A DNA stretch of 64,000 nucleotides, from NCBI RefSeq assembly GCF_000766145.1, contig NZ_JNFB01000012.1, positions 434,001 through 498,000 on the forward strand. The letters run 5' to 3'. The notes beneath the pieces are model-generated. The model worked only from the letters and a program-made list of their open reading frames with translations. It had not been told where the DNA came from and searched no databases. Positions 26,427-34,082 of this stretch are shown here, piece by piece. A program made the translations under genes and the position numbers. Numbering within the stretch: position 1 is the first letter of the stretch; each line of letters begins with the position of its first letter. This DNA comes from Paenilisteria newyorkensis. GTDB taxonomy: Bacteria; Bacillota; Bacilli; Lactobacillales; Listeriaceae.

Positions 26427-27938
26427 ATGATAAGTAAAACAGCAAATCCAAAAATAGGTTTTAAGACCGTATTATCCTACGGTGCGGGCGATGTATTTGG
26501 TGGCGGAGCGTTTGCTATCGCCGGTTTATGGTTAATCTTTTTTTATACGAATATTGCGGGACTGACACCTGTACAAGCGACGTCTATTGTTGCCATTGGT
26601 CGTTTTGTCGATGCGTTCTTTGATCCATTGATGGGCTATGTGACAGATAATTTTTATAAAACTAAATTAGGAAAACGGTTCGGTAGAAGGGGATTTTTCT
26701 TCCTTATTGGTATGCCGCTATCCTTGAGTTACGCCCTCATGTGGACGGTTGGATTCGGTGGTTATTGGTACTATTTACTTACTTACGTGATGTTCGGCTT
26801 TGTATTTTCACTCATAACAGTTCCATATGAGACGTTGCCAGCTGAAATGACGAGAGATTTTAATACGCGCTCCAAATTAACAACAGTTCGCTTACTATTT
26901 TCACAAGGGGCGACTTTCCTTGCTTCCTGGTTGCCGGGCGTGTTAATCCAAATTTATGGGGAAGATTCTCCTACGTCCTTCCTATTGATGGGGATCTGCT
27001 TTTCGATTATTTACGCGATTATTATGTTTTGCCTCTACAAATTCACTTGGGAACAGCCTGTTGTAGCGAGTGAGCAGGAGCAGGATTCCTTTAAAAATGA
27101 CATGAGATACCTGTTTAAAGAACTGATTTCCACGTTTAAAGTGAAAACATTCCGGCTGCACGTCCTTATGTATACGGGTGCCTTTCTCGCGCAGGATATA
27201 TTTGGCGCCACGTTTGCATTTTTCATTGCGTTTGCGATTGGCCAAGATGCGGTATTAGCGTCTAAACTTTTGAGCACGATGGCTGTCGTTCAAATTATAT
27301 TTGTACCAATTTTCGCGTGGTTCTGTATTAAATTCGGAAATGGCGCTGCGTACAGGATTGCTTTAACAGCGGTTATTGGCGGGATATTGGGATTCATTGC
27401 GATTTACTATTTTGTTGTCGCTCAAGTTTTGCTCATGCTCTATTTGGTATCGATTCTGATGGGGATTGGCCGAAGCGGGACTTTCTATGTACCTTGGAAT
27501 ATTTATAGTTTCGTGGCGGATGTCGATCAAATGCTGACAGGTAAAAGACGAGAAGGTATATTTGCAGGGATGATGACATTTACGCGGAAGTTCGTGCAAT
27601 CTGTAGCCATTCTTTTAGTCGGCGCATTTTTAGAAAGCTTTGGTTTTATTTCTAAGCAAACGGTGCAATCGAGTAGCGCGATTATGGGGATTATCATTGT
27701 GTTTGGTATTGGGACGATTGTCTTCGCGCTATTTGGCCTCTATATATCGAGTAAGTTTAAATTAACGAGAGCGAATCACAAAGTCCTGTTAAATGAAATT
27801 GAGCGTTTGCAAGAAGGTGGTTCGATGGAGACGGTCGATCCGCATACGAGAGAAGTCGTGGAAGAGTTGACAGGATGGGAGTACGAGAACAACTGGGGGA
27901 ATAATAGGATTGTTCCTGTTAGAGAGAAAACGGTTTAA
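26427..27938 (+). CDS. GPH-family sugar/hexuronide cation symporter
   Basis: About 503 residues with twelve predicted hydrophobic helices and the glycoside-pentoside-hexuronide signatures: FKTVLSYGAGDVFGGGAFAIAGLWLIFFYT at the N-terminus, FVDAFFDPLMGYVTDNFYKTKLGKRFGRRGFFFLIG near 60, and FSLITVPYETLPAEMTRDFNTRSKLTTVR near 135. It likely imports a hexuronate or hexuronide with Na+ or H+. As the last gene of the operon it would supply both free uronate and any uronide cleaved by the GH31 enzyme. ATG 26427 has better spacing to AGGGGAG than ATG 26421. The long hydrophilic C-terminal tail of about 50 residues is a little longer than usual. Confidence 0.88.
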   Translation: MISKTANPKIGFKTVLSYGAGDVFGGGAFAIAGLWLIFFYTNIAGLTPVQATSIVAIGRFVDAFFDPLMGYVTDNFYKTKLGKRFGRRGFFFLIGMPLSLSYALMWTVGFGGYWYYLLTYVMFGFVFSLITVPYETLPAEMTRDFNTRSKLTTVRLLFSQGATFLASWLPGVLIQIYGEDSPTSFLLMGICFSIIYAIIMFCLYKFTWEQPVVASEQEQDSFKNDMRYLFKELISTFKVKTFRLHVLMYTGAFLAQDIFGATFAFFIAFAIGQDAVLASKLLSTMAVVQIIFVPIFAWFCIKFGNGAAYRIALTAVIGGILGFIAIYYFVVAQVLLMLYLVSILMGIGRSGTFYVPWNIYSFVADVDQMLTGKRREGIFAGMMTFTRKFVQSVAILLVGAFLESFGFISKQTVQSSSAIMGIIIVFGIGTIVFALFGLYISSKFKLTRANHKVLLNEIERLQEGGSMETVDPHTREVVEELTGWEYENNWGNNRIVPVREKTV

Positions 27939-27950
27939 ATGTAGAAGTCA

Positions 27951-28003
27951 AAAAAATAATCCTCGTCTATTCCAGAAAGTGGGATAGGCGAGGATTATTT
28001 TTT
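27951..28003. terminator. Bidirectional terminator closing the hexuronate operon and spxH
   Basis: AATAATCCTCG-CTAT pairs with ATAG-CGAGGATTATT, with A-run before and T-run after. It lies between convergent genes. Confidence 0.85.
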
Positions 28004-28805
28004 ATAAGGCAACGTATTTCCAAAGTGTCTGACCATCTTTTGAGTCAACCATCGTTACTTTTTGCTGTAAACGCCACTTCTTCATTTGACGTTCGACTTG
28101 TTTTTCTGGTAAAGCATATAAATTCGCTATTTCCTTCGTTGTCGAAATCTGGACTTCTTCCATGTATTCCTCAAGCGTCGGCGTTTCTTTTGGTTCTGGG
28201 AAATGATTGAGCAGTTCCGAAAGAATGTGCACGTAGACATCATAACGATGCAAGCCACTAATCTTCAAACCTTCGTCCTCAATATTCCGATTGAAAAAGA
28301 CAACGGTCGGATTCTCATCAATTTCCATTTCATGCGCTACTTTCTGGTCGCCGATATAGGCCCGTTTGGCAAGATTGGATTGCAAGTCACTTTTGAACTC
28401 CATCAAATCAAGGCCAACTATTTTGGCGGTTTCGTATAGAACGCTCGATTCAGAAATATCTTTTTCGTCGATGAAATGGGATTCTTGGAGTTTGCGCAAG
28501 AAATCAATGCCTTGTTTCTTCCCTTGAAGTTCCGCAGCTTTCACCGCTAAACAGGAAATATAAGACATATGTGCCATTTCAGGTTGGGGAATCGTGCAGG
28601 CATTTCGCTTTTGCCGATTCATCACCGTTTGTAGGTTATTATGCAGGACATAGCGCAACTTAAAGTAGTTGCCATATTCCATCTGCAACCTCCGTATCGT
28701 ATGTTCCATGTTCCAGCAATCCGTACAAGCCGGGTCGAAAAATAGATAAATCTCAATAGGCTTGCTATTACAGACCGATTGAAGATATAAATTTTGGTTT
28801 ATCAT
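28002..28805 (-). CDS. spxH: ClpXP adaptor SpxH (YjbH), DsbA/thioredoxin-like
   Basis: About 267 residues with a thioredoxin-like N-terminus carrying [27 protein letters not shown]; the two Cys sit as C-x-x-C (CTDC) near residue 30, and the C-terminal half is helical. SpxH/YjbH binds the stress regulator Spx and delivers it to ClpXP, so it sets the disulfide-stress response. In Listeria and Bacillus it sits next to the CYTH, TPR, relQ and nadK genes, as here. ATG 28805 follows AGGTGAT; an upstream in-frame GTG lies within that ribosome binding site. The reading frame's C-terminal helix-turn-helix-like stretch ([23 protein letters not shown]) matches the family. Confidence 0.88.
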   Translation of the reverse strand: MINQNLYLQSVCNSKPIEIYLFFDPACTDCWNMEHTIRRLQMEYGNYFKLRYVLHNNLQTVMNRQKRNACTIPQPEMAHMSYISCLAVKAAELQGKKQGIDFLRKLQESHFIDEKDISESSVLYETAKIVGLDLMEFKSDLQSNLAKRAYIGDQKVAHEMEIDENPTVVFFNRNIEDEGLKISGLHRYDVYVHILSELLNHFPEPKETPTLEEYMEEVQISTTKEIANLYALPEKQVERQMKKWRLQQKVTMVDSKDGQTLWKYVAL

Positions 28806-29081
28806 TGCTATCACCTGTTTTTCAGATTCTAATCTCTCTCTTGATTAGACAAAGTATATGCGAATGGATCCATTTTTTCTCGGGAGGTTTGCCGGATATG
28901 TCATGACATCATTCATACTACCATAACTATATTTTAGCAGTGGAAGGTTAAATTAACAAATGATTGCAATCAAAAAAGCAAAACTTCCTTACCCAAATTT
29001 GACGAAACCGTAACATTTCGCATACATTACGATTTTGGCGTCTACCAGTGAACGCGTTAACATCCAGTGATAGCAATGACT
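28806..29081. other. Intergenic region upstream of spxH
   Basis: About 276 bases between two minus-strand genes. It should hold the spxH promoter. A 12-bp palindrome ATGTCATGACAT lies at 28897-28908 and could be an operator or simply chance. No terminator with a clear T-run is visible for spxH's upstream neighbour on the other side, and no gene is seen. Confidence 0.4.
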
Positions 29082-29663
29082 TTATTTCTCTTTGTAAACA
29101 GCTTCATAAAAACGTAATATTTTATTCTTTGTCGGACGCTGCGGAATCTCTCGCTCCTCTAAAAAACGATGAAATATCACTTTTCCTTTTTCAAAATCGG
29201 CAACTTCGTATTCTAATTCGAAATCATGCGTGTCACTATAGAAGCTTTTATCGAAAACGAGCAACCCTTTTTTGTATTCTTTTTCGGCGCGGGTGGTTGT
29301 TAGCGAACCGAACATGACGAGGTCTTCGTGGTCGATGCTAAGCGTATGTAACGCGTCACGAACTTGACCAACAGGGATATTTGCACCGTCTAAAATCGCT
29401 GTGACTTGTTCTTCCGCTAAGATTTGTGTCGTTTCGAGTAGGCCGATTTGCTCCGGTGTTTTTAAGGTAAGTTCGTAATGTAATTCTCGTTTTCGGATTC
29501 TTAAAGCGGCGAGGCGATCCTTCAACTGGAAATCAGCGGTATCGAAGTAATAATTGGTTTGCGTGAAAAAATCAGATTCCTCTAAACGGAATTCATGCAC
29601 TAATAAATCGTATTCGCTAGCAGTCAGCATGTTTTTAAATTCAATTTCTAATTCTTGGCTCAT
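29082..29663 (-). CDS. CYTH domain protein (triphosphate tunnel metalloenzyme, YjbK-like)
   Basis: 193 residues. The N-terminal ExExK signature is present (ELEIEFK, residues 4-10), then YYFDTADFQLKDRLAALRIRKRELHYELTLKTPE with the alternating charged residues that line the tunnel, and a later LEYEVADFEKGKVIFHRFLEEREI. CYTH proteins bind and hydrolyse triphosphorylated substrates; close homologues in this genomic position (YjbK) are thought to be triphosphatases of uncertain natural substrate. Ribosome binding site GGAG precedes ATG 29663. It follows the TPR gene by about 20 bases, so the pair is probably co-transcribed, divergent from relQ. Confidence 0.88.
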   Translation of the reverse strand: MSQELEIEFKNMLTASEYDLLVHEFRLEESDFFTQTNYYFDTADFQLKDRLAALRIRKRELHYELTLKTPEQIGLLETTQILAEEQVTAILDGANIPVGQVRDALHTLSIDHEDLVMFGSLTTTRAEKEYKKGLLVFDKSFYSDTHDFELEYEVADFEKGKVIFHRFLEEREIPQRPTKNKILRFYEAVYKEK

Positions 29664-29683
29664 GGATAAGCACTCCTTTTTTA

Positions 29684-30166
29684 TTAATCCCAGACTGCAT
29701 CTAAATCTTCTGAGTAGTTGATAATCGCTTTTTTGTAAGCAATAATGGTTGGATCACTCGATGTTTCGCCGATAATCTTGATTGCAAGCTGCATCGCTTC
29801 TTTGTAATTCTGCTCGTTATAAAGGGCCATACTTGCAAAAACAGTAATTGCCTGATTTTCTGGAAAGGCAACGCGCGCTTTTTGAAAAGTTTCGCTAGCT
29901 TTTGCATAATTACCAATGGCGCGATACGTGCTGCCAAGACCAATGTAAGCGTCGGCTAAATCATGTTCGGGAAGTCCGATTTCGAGTGCTTTTTCATAGT
30001 AGGAAATGGCTTCGGTCTCATCGCTTAAACCGTCGCAACTCCAGGCGGCATAGTAGTTTAAGAGGGCATTGTCGGGCGCTGTTAGCAAGGCATTTTTGGC
30101 GGATTCTTTGGCATCTTGATACTGTCCATTTTCGAGTAACGCAAGAATTTCTGTTGTTTTCATCAT
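29684..30166 (-). CDS. Tetratricopeptide repeat protein
   Basis: 160 residues built almost wholly from helix pairs of TPR type: the repeats near residues 31-64 (LLNYYAAWSCDGLSDETEAISYYEKALEIGLP), 70-100 (ADAYIGLGSTYRAIGNYAKASETFQKARVAFPE) and 104-135 have the small-hydrophobic TPR spacing. Such proteins mediate protein-protein contacts; no enzyme motif is present. It is conserved next to the CYTH and relQ genes in Listeria, so a link to stress or alarmone control is possible but unproven. AGGAGG precedes tandem ATGs at 30166 and 30163. Confidence 0.8.
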   Translation of the reverse strand: MMKTTEILALLENGQYQDAKESAKNALLTAPDNALLNYYAAWSCDGLSDETEAISYYEKALEIGLPEHDLADAYIGLGSTYRAIGNYAKASETFQKARVAFPENQAITVFASMALYNEQNYKEAMQLAIKIIGETSSDPTIIAYKKAIINYSEDLDAVWD

Positions 30167-30332
30167 CGTTTTCCTCCTAGGATTGTGTATTCCTTCATTT
30201 TAACACAAGTTGGCAGAATACATGAAATCAAAAAAGATAGATGTAAATAGGAGAGAAAGGCGTGCGAATATGCTAAAATAGAAGGCGAGCAAGTTTATCA
30301 CATAATGAAAATCGACATATGAGGTGAGTGTT

Positions 30333-30995
30333 TTGAATCATTGGGAAGATTTTTTAGCGCCATATAAACAAGCAGTGGAAGAACTGAAAATTAAATTAAA
30401 AGGGATGCGTTCGCAATTCCAGCTTGCAAATAACCATTCGCCGATTGAGTTCGTGACCGGCCGTGTGAAGCCAGTTTCGAGTATTTTGGATAAGGCGAAC
30501 AAGAAGGATATCCCACTGGACAGACTCGTCGAAGAAATGCAGGATATTGCGGGGCTTCGGATGATGTGCCAGTTTGTGGATGATATTAATGTAGTCGTGT
30601 CGCTCCTTCGTCAACGCAACGACTTTCGAATTATTGAAGAGCGCGATTATATTACGAATAAGAAACCAAGCGGCTACCGTTCGTACCATGTGGTGATTGA
30701 GTATCCGGTTGAGACGGTGCAAGGCGAGCGAAAAATCTTAGCGGAGATTCAAATCCGAACGCTGGCGATGAATTTTTGGGCGACGATTGAGCACTCGCTG
30801 AACTATAAATATCAAGGTGAATTTCCAGAGGACATCAATGTTCGATTGAAACGCGCGGCTGAGGCGGCTTTTCGGTTGGATGAAGAGATGAGCGAGATTC
30901 GTGAGGAAGTACAGGAAGCGCAAGTGTACTTTACAAAAAATAAAGAGGTGCCAAAAGACAAGAACGCGAATCATCATACATTACCGAAAAATTAG
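30333..30995 (+). CDS. relQ: Small alarmone synthetase RelQ ((p)ppGpp synthetase)
   Basis: About 220 residues: a RelA/SpoT synthetase domain without hydrolase or regulatory domains. Landmarks are [18 protein letters not shown] near residue 45, [25 protein letters not shown] near 70, [15 protein letters not shown] near 112, and [25 protein letters not shown] near 140 with the catalytic Glu-x-Gln-x-Arg. The family makes (p)ppGpp from GTP/GDP and ATP, often as a tetramer. TTG 30333 is called because the in-frame GTG at 30324 lies inside the GAGGTGA ribosome binding site. It is divergent from the TPR gene and precedes nadK by about 25 bases, suggesting a shared transcript. Confidence 0.92.
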   Translation: MNHWEDFLAPYKQAVEELKIKLKGMRSQFQLANNHSPIEFVTGRVKPVSSILDKANKKDIPLDRLVEEMQDIAGLRMMCQFVDDINVVVSLLRQRNDFRIIEERDYITNKKPSGYRSYHVVIEYPVETVQGERKILAEIQIRTLAMNFWATIEHSLNYKYQGEFPEDINVRLKRAAEAAFRLDEEMSEIREEVQEAQVYFTKNKEVPKDKNANHHTLPKN

Positions 30996-31024
30996 ATCGC
31001 GTAGAGGATAGGGGAGAAGTAATG

Positions 31025-31816
31025 ATGAAGTATGCAGTCACTTCTAGAGGGGATGAGAAGTCCAATCTATTACGGCTCAAAATGATCGGCTATTTTGATG
31101 ATTTTGATATGGTATATGATGAATCGGAGCCTGAGATTGTGATTTCTATCGGCGGAGATGGCACATTATTGGCGGCTTTTCATGATTATCAACACCGATT
31201 GGACAAGGTAACATTCGTCGGCATTCACACAGGCCATTTAGGATTTTATGCTGACTGGCGCCCGTCTGAGGCCGAAAAACTGGTTTTTGCGATTGTCGAA
31301 GGGAAATACGATACAGCGGCTTATCCACTTTTGAAAACGACAATCAAATATGGTGGGAATAAAGAGAAGATTTATTTAGCCTTGAATGAATCCACTGTCA
31401 AAAGTTCCGGTGGCCCGTTCGTTGTCGATGTCTCGATTAATGACGCCCACTTTGAGCGATTTCGAGGCGATGGCTTGTGTATGTCGACGCCTTCTGGGAC
31501 TACCGCATACAACAAAGCGCTCGGTGGTGCGTTGATGCATCCATCGATTGAAGCGATGCAGTTGACCGAGATGGCATCGATTAATAACCGCGTGTACCGG
31601 ACGATTGGCTCGCCACTCATTTTACCAAAACATCATTCGGTGACGTTGAAGCCGGTGAACGATAAGGATTTTCAGGTATCGATGGATCATTTGAGCATTC
31701 TACATCGCGATGTCCGCGAAATCCGCTATGACGTCGCACAACAAAAAGTGATGTTTGCACGTTTCCGATCGTTTCCGTTTTGGAAGAGAGTACACGACTC
31801 GTTTATTGAGGAATAG
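31025..31816 (+). CDS. nadK: NAD kinase
   Basis: About 263 residues. The family's GGDGT motif is clear ([17 protein letters not shown] near residue 39), followed by [13 protein letters not shown] near 66, [22 protein letters not shown] near 120, and [28 protein letters not shown] near 145. It phosphorylates NAD to NADP using ATP (or polyphosphate in some bacteria). ATG 31025 and ATG 31022 are both usable from the GGGGAG site; 31025 gives the usual [13 protein letters not shown]-terminus. No terminator follows; instead a 123-bp palindromic element begins 14 bases after the stop. Confidence 0.94.
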   Translation: MKYAVTSRGDEKSNLLRLKMIGYFDDFDMVYDESEPEIVISIGGDGTLLAAFHDYQHRLDKVTFVGIHTGHLGFYADWRPSEAEKLVFAIVEGKYDTAAYPLLKTTIKYGGNKEKIYLALNESTVKSSGGPFVVDVSINDAHFERFRGDGLCMSTPSGTTAYNKALGGALMHPSIEAMQLTEMASINNRVYRTIGSPLILPKHHSVTLKPVNDKDFQVSMDHLSILHRDVREIRYDVAQQKVMFARFRSFPFWKRVHDSFIEE

Positions 31817-31830
31817 ATGATATGCGGAGT

Positions 31831-31953
31831 AAATCGGCGGCAAGCGTTCGCATTCAACCGAGTCGGCGGATTTCCGGTTCTCACGTACACGAGTACGCTC
31901 CGCTTCCGGCTTCCACCGACTCGGTTGAATACAAACGCTTTCGCTCGATTTGT
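31831..31953 (+). repeat. 123-bp palindromic element, copy 1
   Basis: A full-length imperfect palindrome. The outer arms read AAATCGGCGGCAAGCG... and, as reverse complement, ACAAATCGAGCGAAAGCG...; an inner variable arm (AACCGAGTC at 31856-31864) pairs with GACTCGGTT at 31918-31926; then a conserved GGCGGA...TTCCGG segment and an apical GTAC-acga-GTAC. It has the same length as copies 2 and 3. It lies between nadK and the rluD-family gene, and is followed by a smaller ACTTATCC-aata-GGGATAAGT hairpin. Confidence 0.9.
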
Positions 31954-31993
31954 TGGTAGCAGAATTTAGAACTTATCCAATAGGGATAAGTTC

Positions 31994-32077
31994 TAAACAT
32001 AAACATAAACATAAACATAAACATAAACATAAACATAAACATAAACATAAACATAAACATAAACATAAACATAAACA
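31994..32077 (+). repeat. TAAACA hexanucleotide microsatellite, 14 perfect units
   Basis: Exactly 84 bases of TAAACA repeated 14 times without interruption. It lies between the small hairpin after palindromic copy 1 and the ribosome binding site of the pseudouridine synthase gene, 27 bases before the start codon. Perfect short repeats of this number are prone to slipped-strand length change. A long open frame of alternating Met and Phe on the minus strand is a by-product. Confidence 0.97.
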
Positions 32078-32104
32078 GTGACACAGAACATGTGAGGTAT
32101 AAAT

Positions 32105-32995
32105 ATGTATTTAGAATGGAATGTCGCGGCGGATGAGGAGAATCTGATGCTGCGTACTTTTTTGCGAGGGAAATTTGTTTCGAAATTGTTGCTGACGTCG
32201 GTGAAATTTTCGGAGGATGGTAAGATTGAGGTCAATGGGAAAGAGGAGAATGTGCTTTATCGTGTGAAAACGGGGGATCATGTTCGGATTACTTTTCCGA
32301 AAGAGCAGGAGAATGAGCTGCTGATCGCGGAATATGGCGAGCTGCCGATTGTTTTTGAGGATGATTTTATTTTGGTGTTGGATAAGCCGGCTGGGATGAC
32401 GAGTATTCCGTCGCAGTATCATCCGAGTGGTTCGGTCGCGAATCACTTGAAGGGGCATTATCTGAAAAATAAAATCGATTCGGCGATTCATATTGTGACG
32501 CGGCTCGATAAGGAGACGTCAGGCTTGATGCTGATTGCGAAGACGCGTTATGCGCACGGCAGGCTTAGTACGCTGCATCAGGCGGGGCATGTGACGCGTA
32601 AATATCAGGCGCTTGTTTCGGGGAATATGGAGACGCGGTCGGGGAGTATTATCGCGCCAATTGGTCGAAATCCGGAAAGTTTGATTGAGCGTGCGGTCGT
32701 TGCGGACGGCAAATATGCAAGGACGAACTATGAAGTTTTGGCGAGTTATCCAACATTCGATCATGTGAAAATTCAACTGGAAACGGGGCGGACGCATCAA
32801 ATCCGTGTTCATTTTGCACATGTTGGGCACCCGCTTGTCGGCGATAGCATGTACGGCGGCCCGACAGAATTAGTGCAGCGCCATGCTCTACATTCCTGCC
32901 ATCTTGAGCTAATCCACCCATTCACCGAAGAAAAAATGGCTTGGGACAGCGAATTAGCGAGCGATTTGGCGGCAATTTTGACAGAGCATAAATAA
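32105..32995 (+). CDS. RluD/RluA family pseudouridine synthase
   Basis: 296 residues. A short N-terminal S4-like region (LRTFLRGKFVSKLLLTSVKFSEDGKIEVNGKEE) is followed by the catalytic domain: DKPAGMTSIPSQYHPSGSVANHLKGHY, the signature HIVTRLDKETSGLMLIAKT near residue 125 with its catalytic Asp, and LETGRTHQIRVHFAHVGHPLVGDSMYGG near 222. It isomerises uridine in rRNA or tRNA; the exact target site is not readable. The ribosome binding site TGAGGT precedes ATG 32105. The 14-unit TAAACA repeat upstream could change expression through spacing. In Listeria this gene sits between nadK and fabI, as here. Confidence 0.9.
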   Translation: MYLEWNVAADEENLMLRTFLRGKFVSKLLLTSVKFSEDGKIEVNGKEENVLYRVKTGDHVRITFPKEQENELLIAEYGELPIVFEDDFILVLDKPAGMTSIPSQYHPSGSVANHLKGHYLKNKIDSAIHIVTRLDKETSGLMLIAKTRYAHGRLSTLHQAGHVTRKYQALVSGNMETRSGSIIAPIGRNPESLIERAVVADGKYARTNYEVLASYPTFDHVKIQLETGRTHQIRVHFAHVGHPLVGDSMYGGPTELVQRHALHSCHLELIHPFTEEKMAWDSELASDLAAILTEHK

Positions 32996-33068
32996 TAACG
33001 GTTTTAAAATAGCAAGCATTCGTGTAAAATGAACATAAGCGCGTAATTTGAAGGAGGAAATGAAACAG

Positions 33069-33857
33069 ATGAATTTATCTTTAGAGGGAAAAAACTATGT
33101 CGTGATGGGCGTAGCGAATAAAAGAAGTATTGCATGGGCGATTGCCCGTTCGTTAAATGAAGCAGGAGCAAATCTGATTTTTACATACGCCGATGATCGT
33201 TCGAAGCGTAGTATCGAGGAACTGGTGGCTTCTTTGAATGAGAACAATCAAAATCCGCTTATCATAGCATGTGACGTGAATAAAGAAGAGGCGATTGTCG
33301 CGACTTTTGAAACGATTAAGGCGAAGGTTGGCCAAATTTCAGGGATTGCGCATTGTATCGCGTTTGCTAATAAAGACTTTTTGGCGGGCGATTATTTGGA
33401 AGTCAATCGTGAAAGTTTCTTGCAGGCGCATGAAGTTAGTGCGTACTCATTCACGGCGATTGCGCGTACGGCGAAGCATTTGGAAATGTTAACAGACGAT
33501 GCGAGTTTAGTGACATTGACATACCTTGGCGGCGAGCGTGTCGTGAAAAATTACAACATCATGGGCGTTGCAAAAGCAGCACTTGACGCAAGCGTGAAAT
33601 ATTTAGCGATGGATCTTGGGAAGCACGGCGTTCGTGTTAACGCGATTTCAGCTGGCCCAATCCGTACCGTTTCCGCACGTGGCGTTGGTAGCTTCAGTGA
33701 ATCGCTAGCAGTAGTAGAAGAAAAAGCACCATTAAAACGCGCAACACAAGCCGAAGAAGTCGGCGATACAGCGTTATTCCTATTCAGTGGCTTATCTCGC
33801 GGCGTGACCGGCGAAATGATCCATGTGGATAGTGGTTATCACATTATCGGATTCTAA
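33069..33857 (+). CDS. fabI: Enoyl-[acyl-carrier-protein] reductase (NADH/NADPH), FabI type
   Basis: About 262 residues. N-terminus MNLSLEGKNYVVMGVANKRSIAWAIARSL is the FabI signature with its extended GxxxxxSxA cofactor motif. The active-site Tyr-x6-Lys appears as YNIMGVAKAALDASVKYLA near residue 155, with the upstream Tyr in TLTYLGGERVV. It reduces trans-2-enoyl-ACP in the last step of each fatty-acid elongation cycle and is the triclosan target in many bacteria. ATG 33069 sits 11 bases from AGGAGG; ATG 33060 is too close. A TAAAAT -10-like element lies at about 33025. Palindromic copy 2 follows 24 bases after the stop. Confidence 0.95.
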   Translation: MNLSLEGKNYVVMGVANKRSIAWAIARSLNEAGANLIFTYADDRSKRSIEELVASLNENNQNPLIIACDVNKEEAIVATFETIKAKVGQISGIAHCIAFANKDFLAGDYLEVNRESFLQAHEVSAYSFTAIARTAKHLEMLTDDASLVTLTYLGGERVVKNYNIMGVAKAALDASVKYLAMDLGKHGVRVNAISAGPIRTVSARGVGSFSESLAVVEEKAPLKRATQAEEVGDTALFLFSGLSRGVTGEMIHVDSGYHIIGF

Positions 33858-33881
33858 AAGAAGATAGAGCATTGGCAAGAT

Positions 33882-34004
33882 AAATCGGCGACAAGCGTTC
33901 GCATTCAGGAGATTCGGCGGACTTCCGGTTCTCATGTACAGTCGTACACTCCGCTTCCGGGTTCCACCGAATCTCCTGAATACAAACGCTTTCGCTCGAT
34001 TTGT
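33882..34004 (+). repeat. 123-bp palindromic element, copy 2
   Basis: Same orientation and identical length as copy 1. Outer arms and the GGCGGA, TTCCGG and CTCCGCTTCCGG segments are conserved; the inner variable arm is AGGAGATTC and pairs with GAATCTCCT, different from copy 1 on both sides; apical stem GTAC-agtc-GTAC. It lies between fabI and the clpE terminator. Confidence 0.9.
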
Positions 34005-34045
34005 TTAAAGCAGAATTCGTGTCTTATCCAAAGAAAATAGAACAC

Positions 34046-34081
34046 AAAAAAGCGCCTTGAAAAATTCTCAAGGCGCTTTTT
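34046..34081. terminator. Bidirectional terminator at the end of clpE
   Basis: AAAAAGCGCCTTGA pairs perfectly with TCAAGGCGCTTTTT around a 7-base loop; A and T runs at both ends serve either direction. Confidence 0.9.
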
Positions 34082-34082
34082 A

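Noticed and set aside
29048-29317. Plus-strand frame overlapping the CYTH gene
   Set aside because: It lies opposite the CYTH coding sequence, and the minus-strand frame has clear family motifs while this one has none.
31994-32077. CRISPR-like array
   Set aside because: TAAACA units are contiguous with no spacers; it is a simple tandem repeat.
31881-32084. Minus-strand frame of repeated Met-Phe residues
   Set aside because: It only reads the TAAACA microsatellite; no ribosome binding site and no real protein character.
31831-34004. Insertion sequence with terminal repeats
   Set aside because: Palindromic copies contain no transposase or long open frame and no target duplications can be seen; treated as a repeat family instead.
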